From: Candidatus Latescibacterota bacterium
GTDB taxonomy: Bacteria > Latescibacterota > 4484-107
Reading direction: 5' to 3'
DNA length: 7,169 nucleotides
Assembly (NCBI GenBank): GCA_030613045.1
Contig: JAUWMS010000124.1
Coordinates: forward strand, 1 to 7,169
A program made the position numbers and the translations under genes. The notes under the pieces are model-generated. The model did no database searches. It saw only the letters and a program-made list of their open reading frames with translations, and was not told where the DNA came from. How positions within the stretch are numbered: position 1 is the stretch's first letter; each line of letters starts with the position of its first letter. Shown here piece by piece: positions 1-5,064 of the stretch.

Positions 1-2008
1 CCTGATCCTTGATGTGCTCCGGGAAGGCTTGGTGCAGCGTGGTCTTCACGGCGCTGGAAACGGCCGCTTCGTTCTCTCCGACCCGCTCGATGCGAACCAG
101 AATATCGTTGGGATTCCCAAACTGCTTGATCTCACTCCGGCTGAGATCCACGGTCTTCCCCTCCACGTCCACCTCGCTCAGGGCATCCCGCACTTCCCCT
201 ACGGAGATTGCCGGGTCGAAGTGCATCTCCAACATGGTCCCGCCCTCGAAGTCTATGCTCAAATTCGGGCCCCGGTGGATGCCGAGAGAGAGCAGGCCCA
301 GCGCGATGACGCCCGCCGAACCGAGAAACGCCCATCGGCGTACGTTCACGAACCGTATTCCCAAATCCTTGAGCACGCTCTTCCCGATGCTCAAATTCTG
401 GATGCTCCATCGGTCGGTGATAAAATCGAAGACCCCGCGCGTCATAATCAACGCGGTGAACATGCTGGCGAGAATCCCGATGGACAGCGTCAGCGCAAAT
501 CCCCGGATCGGGCCGGTCCCGAACTGATACAGCACGAGCGCGGTGATCAGGGTCGTCACGTTGGCGTCTAAGATCGTCCGGAAGGCCCGCGCATACCCGC
601 TGTCAATGGCCGCCCGAACGGTCTTGCCGGTTCGCAATTCCTCCCGGATCCGCTCGAAGATCAACACATTCGCATCCACCGCCATCCCGATGGTCAGGAT
701 AATTCCCGCGATCCCCGGCAGGGTCAGCGTCGCATGAAAACCCGCCAGCACCGCGGTCAGAAACACCAGATTCAATCCCAGAGCCACGTTCGCCAAAAGA
801 CCCGCCGCACGATAGTAGAACGCCATAAACAGCATCACGATCGCCAGACCGATCAGCCCGGCCCGGACCCCCATCCGGATCGAATCCGCGCCGAGAGAAG
901 GCCCCACCACCTGCTTGCTGATAATCTGCACCGGAGCAGGCAGCGCGCCCGCCCGGAGCACGATGCACAGATCGGTGGCCTCCTCCATCGTCTTACTTCC
1001 GGTGATAATCGAACGCCCGTCCCGGATTTTAGTCTGGATCGTCGGCGCCGAATAGACCTTGCCGTCCAGCACAATAGCCAGCCGGCGACCCACATTGGCT
1101 CCCGTAATTCGCGAAAAAAGCTTCCTGCCGTCGTCCGACACCGAAAAATTGATAATGGGTTTCCCCGCGGTCTGCACGTCGTACCCGCCGCCCACCGTGG
1201 GCGTCGCGTCGTCCACCACCGCACCGGTCATCTCCGCCTGTTTTCGGACGTAGTAGAGCAGCAGATACTCTTCCCCGTCCATCGTCTCCGGCTTGTTCGA
1301 CCACAAGAATTGCGCATCCGAGGGGATCAGCGCTATCACTTGGGGATCGTTCAACATCTCCCTGAACCGCGCCGCGTCCTTCACACGAACGCAAAGATCT
1401 CCCGTGTAGAAGCGATGCAACAGCGAGGTAAACGGCCTTTGAAGCATTGGGCTTTCCTCCTCCGCTTCCTCGAAAAGCTGCTCCGCCGCCTCCTTCTTCG
1501 GCTCCTCTTCGGCCTGTTCCGCCGCGCCCGGCTCCGCCAATATCTTATCCGCCTTTTCCAGGAGCGATCCCAGGTCCTCGGTATTCTTGAGTAACTTGAA
1601 TTCCAGCTGCGCGGTCTGGCCGATCAGATTCGTCGCCCGCTTGCTGTCCTTCAGCCCGGGTAGTTCTACGATGATCCGCTGATCCCCCTGCCGCTGGATG
1701 ACCGGTTCGGAGACCCCGAATTGATCCACGCGATTGGTTATAACCTCCATCGCCCGATCCACCGCATCCCGCGCCTCGTCCGGAGGCAGCTTTGAAAGAT
1801 CCACCTCCAGGACCATATGCATGCCGCCCTGCAGATCCAGCCCCAATCGGACCGCCTCACTCTTCAAACGATCCATCTCCTCAATGGAAAAGGCCTTCCG
1901 TTCCTCCTCCGAGGCCGTGTAGAACTTCAACGTGGGATAGAGATACCAGATTGAAGCGATCAGGGCTACTGCGGTCAAAGCGATCTTCCACTGGGTGCTG
2001 CGTCTCAT
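1..2008 (-). CDS. secDF: Protein translocase subunit SecDF (SecD-SecF fusion), 3' end missing
   Basis: SecD and SecF are inner-membrane Sec accessory subunits that use the proton gradient to help pull preproteins out of SecYEG. Here 669 codons read from an ATG at 2008 without a stop to the left edge. In order: an N-terminal membrane segment (residues about 8-25); LDLQGG (57-62), the SecD signature; PGLKD and TAQLEF around 120-135; an acidic, Ala-rich stretch at about 155-187; the rest of the P1 periplasmic domain; LRAGALPAPV (near 351); VGPSLG (near 367); then the membrane block with the conserved GMAVDANV motif, Asp445. The frame continues without stop or restart through residues 540-550 into SecF (IRFVNVRRW, then SIDFEGGT near 584-591), so this is a genuine fusion. 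AAGGAG at 2015-2020, 6 nt before the ATG, supports the start. It follows the glycosyltransferase gene after 122 bp of repeat-rich spacer. The missing part should be the rest of the SecF periplasmic domain and its last membrane helices. Confidence 0.95.
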   Translation of the reverse strand, partial: MRRSTQWKIALTAVALIASIWYLYPTLKFYTASEEERKAFSIEEMDRLKSEAVRLGLDLQGGMHMVLEVDLSKLPPDEARDAVDRAMEVITNRVDQFGVSEPVIQRQGDQRIIVELPGLKDSKRATNLIGQTAQLEFKLLKNTEDLGSLLEKADKILAEPGAAEQAEEEPKKEAAEQLFEEAEEESPMLQRPFTSLLHRFYTGDLCVRVKDAARFREMLNDPQVIALIPSDAQFLWSNKPETMDGEEYLLLYYVRKQAEMTGAVVDDATPTVGGGYDVQTAGKPIINFSVSDDGRKLFSRITGANVGRRLAIVLDGKVYSAPTIQTKIRDGRSIITGSKTMEEATDLCIVLRAGALPAPVQIISKQVVGPSLGADSIRMGVRAGLIGLAIVMLFMAFYYRAAGLLANVALGLNLVFLTAVLAGFHATLTLPGIAGIILTIGMAVDANVLIFERIREELRTGKTVRAAIDSGYARAFRTILDANVTTLITALVLYQFGTGPIRGFALTLSIGILASMFTALIMTRGVFDFITDRWSIQNLSIGKSVLKDLGIRFVNVRRWAFLGSAGVIALGLLSLGIHRGPNLSIDFEGGTMLEMHFDPAISVGEVRDALSEVDVEGKTVDLSRSEIKQFGNPNDILVRIERVGENEAAVSSAVKTTLHQAFPEHIKDQ

Positions 2009-2014
2009 CGGCGA

Positions 2015-2020
2015 CTCCTT
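2015..2020 (-). promoter_or_regulatory. Ribosome binding site of secDF
   Basis: AAGGAG on the minus strand, 6 nt before the ATG at 2008. It fixes the translation start, which lies directly before the N-terminal membrane helix of SecD. Confidence 0.8.
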
Positions 2021-2026
2021 TCGTGT

Positions 2027-2063
2027 TGGTGATTTATGACTGGTGATTGGTTCGCCAGTCACC
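2027..2063. repeat. TGGTGAT heptamers and small inverted repeat upstream of secDF
   Basis: Plus-strand heptamers TGGTGAT (2027-2033), TTATGAC (2034-2040), TGGTGAT (2041-2047) and TGGTTCG (2048-2054). TGACTGG (2037-2043) is a perfect inverted copy of CCAGTCA (2055-2061). GGTGATTGG (2042-2050) also faces CCAGTCACC (2055-2063) across TTCG with one mismatch, so two alternative hairpins are possible just upstream of the secDF ribosome binding site. Whether either forms is unknown. Confidence 0.6.
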
Positions 2064-2065
2064 CG

Positions 2066-2142
2066 TTTACTCTTTCACGTTTTATGGGTTACGGATTAAG
2101 TTTCACGTTTCACGTTTCACGCTTCACGTTTTACGCTTCACA
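2066..2142. repeat. Heptamer tandem array, TTTCACG type, 11 units in phase
   Basis: Eleven consecutive 7-bp units in one unbroken register on the plus strand. The core is TTTCACG at 2101, 2108 and 2115, then CTTCACG (2122), TTTTACG (2129) and CTTCACA (2136). Further left, in the same register, are TTTCACG (2073) and more degenerate units TTTTATG, GGTTACG and GATTAAG. The right end runs into the glycosyltransferase gene and supplies its stop codon (TTA at 2131-2133) and its last codons. On the coding strand the unit reads CGTGAAA. It is too short and lacks spacers, so it is not a CRISPR. Confidence 0.9.
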
Positions 2143-3258
2143 TGGTTCCCGATTTTCTTCGCCCCCGACTTCCGTACTCGATTGCTTCATCATATCCCCG
2201 AAAGCAAAAAGCACATCCTCCACCTTAACCTTTCCCTCCGGATCGAATACGATGCGATGGCTGGGGCCTCTCGGGCCGAACCGGCGGTAGTCTTTCACGA
2301 GAAAAATGGCGATGGTGGGGACATCCAGCGCAACGGCTATGTGCATCGGTCCCGTATCCCCGCAGATAAACACGTGACAACGCTCGATCAGGGCGGACAG
2401 ATGCGCGACCGAATTCGGTGCAATCAGAACGGGATCGGTATGCGCCTCCGCACGAAACAGGCGAATCACGCGCTCCTCGTCCGGCCCCCAGAGCACCACG
2501 ACCCGCACACCAAACTCCGACCTCAGACGATCCGCCAGCGCCGCAAAGCGCCCCACTAACCACCGCTTTCCCCGACGTCCGCCGAGATGCATGCCCACGA
2601 CAAACTCATGCTCCCCGATGCCCCGGTTCGTGAAGACCTGAAGCGCCCGACGACGATCCATTTCGGAGACCGGGATTCGCATCGGAGGCTCGATGATCTC
2701 ATCCACCAGATACCGGAGCAGATTCAGATGAAGATCCGCCTCGTGCAGCACCTCCTCCGGTTTGGAAACGCGCAGGTTCAAAAAGAGATCGCTGTCTTTT
2801 CGGTCGTATCCCACACGGAACGGCGCATGGGTGGCATGCGTGAAATAGCCGTGGGTGAAAGAGGATGCGTGCACGGAACTGGCGTCTATGGTTAGATCGA
2901 AGGCCCGCTTTCTCAGGCGATGCAGGAAGCGAAAAAAACGGATGGGATGCGCAAAAACGTTTCTGTCCCGGAGCACAATCAGTTCGTCTAAGTCCGGGCT
3001 TTCCGACAGCAGGTCCGAAAAACGCTCCCCCACGAGAAGGGAGACATGCCCCTCCGGGAACGCGGCCCGGATCGCTCCCAAAAGCGGCGTAATCAGCACC
3101 AGGTTGCCTATCCGATGGTCCAGACGAACGATCAAAATCTTGCGCACCCGATCCCGATCGAAATCGGCTTTCCGCAACTCCTCCGGTCGAAAAAAAAGCC
3201 TCAGCGCCCAGACCCCGAACCGCTTTGCCCGCTTCTCTATGCGCTTGGTCCAGGCCAT
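2131..3258 (-). CDS. Glycosyltransferase family 9 (ADP-heptose:LPS heptosyltransferase-like)
   Basis: GT9 enzymes are GT-B fold transferases on the cytoplasmic face of the inner membrane; characterised members add heptose to the LPS inner core. Using the ATG at 3258 the protein is 375 aa, typical for the family. The N-terminal half starts with a basic helix, then a Rossmann strand ILIVRLD and the motif DHRIGN (47-52) followed by LVLITPLLGAIRAAFP. The C-terminal half has GGRRGKRW (226-233), VVVLWGPDEE, and the sugar-nucleotide site motif GDTGPMHIA (300-308), followed by VPTIAIF, the most diagnostic stretch. Where many GT9 proteins have Gly-Asp in the first motif, this has Gly-Asn. A longer frame with an ATG at 3288 exists, but GGGAGGAG at 3266-3273 lies 7 nt before the 3258 ATG, and the upstream ATG sits in a repeat unit. 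The last codons and the stop come from a heptamer array. The donor and acceptor sugars cannot be told; other GT9 enzymes act on other glycans. Confidence 0.92.
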   Translation of the reverse strand: MAWTKRIEKRAKRFGVWALRLFFRPEELRKADFDRDRVRKILIVRLDHRIGNLVLITPLLGAIRAAFPEGHVSLLVGERFSDLLSESPDLDELIVLRDRNVFAHPIRFFRFLHRLRKRAFDLTIDASSVHASSFTHGYFTHATHAPFRVGYDRKDSDLFLNLRVSKPEEVLHEADLHLNLLRYLVDEIIEPPMRIPVSEMDRRRALQVFTNRGIGEHEFVVGMHLGGRRGKRWLVGRFAALADRLRSEFGVRVVVLWGPDEERVIRLFRAEAHTDPVLIAPNSVAHLSALIERCHVFICGDTGPMHIAVALDVPTIAIFLVKDYRRFGPRGPSHRIVFDPEGKVKVEDVLFAFGDMMKQSSTEVGGEENREPCEA

Positions 3259-3265
3259 GCCCGTG

Positions 3266-3273
3266 CTCCTCCC
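3266..3273 (-). promoter_or_regulatory. Ribosome binding site deciding the GT9 start
   Basis: GGGAGGAG on the minus strand, 7 nt before the ATG at 3258 and downstream of the alternative ATG at 3288. It favours the shorter, 375-residue product. Confidence 0.8.
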
Positions 3274-3288
3274 TTCCTCCCCCGTCAT

Positions 3289-3316
3289 TGGTGAATGGTG
3301 AGTGGTGAGTGGTCGT
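3289..3316. repeat. Heptamer tandem repeat, TGGTGAG type
   Basis: Four in-phase 7-bp units on the plus strand: TGGTGAA (3289), TGGTGAG (3296), TGGTGAG (3303) and TGGTCGT (3310). A weaker unit, CCGTCAT (3282-3288), precedes them and contains the ATG at 3288 on the other strand. The sequence resembles the TGGTGAT units upstream of secDF. Confidence 0.85.
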
Positions 3317-3321
3317 TAACC

Positions 3322-3356
3322 ATTTCTAACTCACAATTTACAATTCACGATTTTTG
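3322..3356. repeat. Heptamer tandem repeat, ATTTACA/ATTCACG type
   Basis: Five consecutive 7-bp units on the plus strand: ATTTCTA, ACTCACA, ATTTACA, ATTCACG and ATTTTTG. They are imperfect, but the register holds for 35 bp. It lies in the 147-bp spacer between the ApbE stop and the glycosyltransferase start. Confidence 0.75.
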
Positions 3357-3358
3357 GT

Positions 3359-3378
3359 TTGGGGTTGGGGTTGGGGGG
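3359..3378 (+). repeat. G-rich TTGGGG repeat
   Basis: Three TTGGGG hexamers in a row (3359-3376) followed by GG, preceded by GG at 3356-3357. The plus strand carries the G-runs, so on the coding strand the transcript is C-rich. It resembles ciliate telomere repeats only by composition. A G-quadruplex on the plus strand is possible but marginal: only three separate runs of four or more G are present. Confidence 0.75.
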
Positions 3379-3405
3379 CATTTTTCATTTTGCATTTTGC
3401 ATTTT
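3378..3405. repeat. Heptamer tandem repeat, GCATTTT type, abutting the apbE stop
   Basis: Four in-phase 7-bp units on the plus strand: GCATTTT (3378), TCATTTT (3385), GCATTTT (3392) and GCATTTT (3399). The next unit position, TCAATGC (3406-3412), contains the apbE stop codon (TCA at 3406-3408, TGA on the coding strand). It is in the same 7-bp register as the array at 3322-3356, with the G-rich block between them. Confidence 0.88.
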
Positions 3406-4437
3406 TCAATGCATTTCCACCTTCCCGACCACACCGCTCGAAGCCCGATGCCTCAGTTCCCCTTCCGTCTCGTAGATCACCCAACCCTCCACCTCGTCCA
3501 ATCCCTCGATCCACGCGATGCCGTCCGGGCCCATCACAAAAAGGGTCGTGGAGAGCATATCCGCATCCATGCACGTCCGCGCCCACACCGTGGCGCTTAT
3601 CGCCTTCCGGGCCGGATAACCCGTCCGGGGATCGAGCAGGTGATGGTAGCGTTTTCCATCCGCCTCGAAGAAGCGCTCGTAGTCTCCCGAAGTCGCCACG
3701 CTGTGAAGAGGTATCTCGCCGATCTCGATCAACGTCCCCGCCTTTCTCGGATGCGCCAGCGCGATCCGCCAGCGCCTTTTGCCCGGCTTGGTTCCGAAAA
3801 ATCGTAGATCGCCTCCCGCCTCCACCAATCCGCCCGAAGCGCCGCCTCGCTCCAATATACGCACCGCCCGATCCACGGCATAGCCTTTGGCAATAGCGCC
3901 CAGGTCCAAAGCCATATTCTCCTTCAGGAACCGCACCTTCCCCTCGGTTACCTCAATTTTATCCGCTCCAATTAGATCGAGCGCCGACGCAATTTCGTCC
4001 TTATCCGGAACGTGAGGCGTGGCCGTCGCAAATCCCCACAGACGCATGACCGGGCCGATGGTGACGTCACAGGCCCCGTCCGAAAGTCGTGAAAAAAACA
4101 ACGCCCTCCCAAGCACCGCAGTCACGTCCGCGGACATCGGGACCCACTCGCCGGATGCCCCTTCGTTGATGCGGCTGACCTCGCTGTCCCGCCGCTTTTT
4201 GCTCATCACACCTTCGAGGCGCTCGATCTCCTCAAACGCCGCATCGAGCAACCCCTGGATCGGCTCTGCCTCGTCTCCCCATGCCTTGATGGTCACCAGC
4301 GTGTCCATCAGAAACCGGGAGTCGGAGATTATTTTCGCCTCGTCCGCCCGACGGGCCGCGAGCCAATAGAGCGTCAATCCGACCAGCACCGCTCCGATCG
4401 CATATTGGAGGAGACGCTTGGAAGAACCGTTCCGCAT
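3406..4437 (-). CDS. apbE: FAD:protein FMN transferase, ApbE family, membrane-anchored
   Basis: ApbE transfers FMN from FAD onto a Thr or Ser of exported redox proteins (such as NqrB/NqrC, RnfG/RnfD and FMN-binding-domain proteins) through a phosphoester bond, outside the cytoplasmic membrane and with Mg2+. The product is 343 aa, normal length. Residues about 9-27 form one hydrophobic helix after a basic N-terminus; no lipobox Cys is present, so it is probably an uncleaved signal anchor rather than a lipoprotein. Family motifs in order: MDTLVTI (44-50), SRIN (88-91), LDLGAIAKGYAVD (177-189), EAGGDLR (206-212), VATSGDYERFF (247-257), HHLLDPRTGYPA (265-276) and MDADMLSTTLFVMG (290-303). Asp293 and Thr297 lie at the usual metal-site positions. 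A weak GAGG lies 4 nt before the ATG at 4437. It follows the ferredoxin gene by 103 bp. No flavinylation target (D-x-x-[ST]-G-A-[ST] type) is visible in the window. The complete motif set separates it from the UPF0280/COG2122 ApbE-like proteins. Confidence 0.96.
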   Translation of the reverse strand: MRNGSSKRLLQYAIGAVLVGLTLYWLAARRADEAKIISDSRFLMDTLVTIKAWGDEAEPIQGLLDAAFEEIERLEGVMSKKRRDSEVSRINEGASGEWVPMSADVTAVLGRALFFSRLSDGACDVTIGPVMRLWGFATATPHVPDKDEIASALDLIGADKIEVTEGKVRFLKENMALDLGAIAKGYAVDRAVRILERGGASGGLVEAGGDLRFFGTKPGKRRWRIALAHPRKAGTLIEIGEIPLHSVATSGDYERFFEADGKRYHHLLDPRTGYPARKAISATVWARTCMDADMLSTTLFVMGPDGIAWIEGLDEVEGWVIYETEGELRHRASSGVVGKVEMH

Positions 4438-4508
4438 ACAACCTCAAGCCACCGAAAATAGAAAGAGAAGAGGCCCGTTCACCGAAAACGGAGCGCGGAC
4501 GCCGGCCC

Positions 4509-4541
4509 CTTCACGTTTCACGTTTTACTCCACGTTTCACT
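4509..4541. repeat. TTTCACG-type heptamer repeat abutting the ferredoxin stop
   Basis: Plus-strand units CTTCACG (4509), TTTCACG (4516) and TTTTACT (4523), then a 5-bp remnant CCACG (4530) and TTTCACT (4535-4541). The last unit overlaps the ferredoxin stop codon (TCA at 4541-4543). This is the same repeat type as at 2066-2142, 2.4 kb away and beside unrelated genes. Confidence 0.85.
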
Positions 4542-4948
4542 CAAAAAACCATCTCCATCGCCCGGGGCGGACAGGCCCGGATGCAGGCCCCGCAGGCGAT
4601 GCATTGATCGCTGTCGAAATTCACCCGCATCGTAGCCCGATCCACGCTCAAAGCCTTTGTGGGACATAACACCACACATACGCCGCAGTGCGTGCACTTA
4701 TTTTCATCCCGCCGGACGTCCTCGCTGAACGGCTGGATTTGCACATCTAAACTTTTGAGATACTGGATACCGGCATCGTAATTTTCGCGCTCGCCCGTCA
4801 ACTCAAAAACCAGCACGCCCTCTTCCTGGGGGCTGATGCTGGCCTTTAATATGTTAAAGCTCAGATCGTAGTCCTTCACCAGGTGATAGATAATAGGCTG
4901 ATCCACCAGAGGAGCGGCGAAACGAAGCACGATTTTTCGTGAGATCAT
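4541..4948 (-). CDS. NIL-domain 2x[4Fe-4S] ferredoxin, homocysteine biosynthesis partner
   Basis: A 135-aa soluble protein. Residues about 4-75 fit the small alpha/beta NIL domain (named after the C-terminal domain of MetN-type methionine transporters, where it binds methionine). Residues 80-135 are a bacterial-type diferredoxin with two complete cluster motifs: Cys85, 88, 91 and 95 followed by Pro, and Cys116, 119, 122 and 126 followed by Pro, so two [4Fe-4S] clusters are expected. In Methanosarcina acetivorans the same architecture (MA1822) works with the COG1900/DUF39 protein MA1821 in homocysteine synthesis, presumably supplying electrons or handling sulfur. Here it directly follows the DUF39 gene, the same order. 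AAAGGA at 4956-4961, 7 nt before the ATG at 4948, supports the start. The stop touches a heptamer repeat. The family assignment is secure; the exact redox role is inference. Confidence 0.94.
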   Translation of the reverse strand: MISRKIVLRFAAPLVDQPIIYHLVKDYDLSFNILKASISPQEEGVLVFELTGERENYDAGIQYLKSLDVQIQPFSEDVRRDENKCTHCGVCVVLCPTKALSVDRATMRVNFDSDQCIACGACIRACPPRAMEMVF

Positions 4949-5064
4949 CCGAATTTCCTTTCCAAAACTTCCTTATTTACCGCTGAGAACGCTGAGAACT
5001 GCAAGGCTTCCACTTTTGGTGTGCTCCGCGGTGAAACTATTGTTGGAAGACAGTGGAATTGGGT
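4949..5064. repeat. Spacer between DUF39 and ferredoxin genes with 9-bp doublet
   Basis: This 116-bp spacer has two perfect tandem copies of GCTGAGAAC (4982-4990 and 4991-4999 on the plus strand). The rest (5000-5064) shows no clear repeat, promoter or terminator. The two flanking genes probably share a transcript despite the gap, because they act together in other organisms. Confidence 0.7.

Noticed and set aside
330..440. Separate secD and secF genes
   Set aside because: The frame crosses the junction without a stop, and no ribosome binding site or start is placed before the SecF part; it is one fused gene.
734..1594. Plus-strand open frame of 286 codons opposite secDF
   Set aside because: Composition dominated by Arg, His and Gln, no family motif, and the opposite strand encodes conserved SecD sequence throughout.
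2066..2142. CRISPR array
   Set aside because: The units are 7 bp and directly abutting, with no unique spacers and no cas genes nearby.
3406..4437. UPF0280/COG2122 protein acting directly in sulfide assimilation
   Set aside because: All canonical ApbE motifs are present (HHLLDPRTG, ADMLSTTLFVMG) together with a membrane anchor, so it is a true FMN transferase family member.
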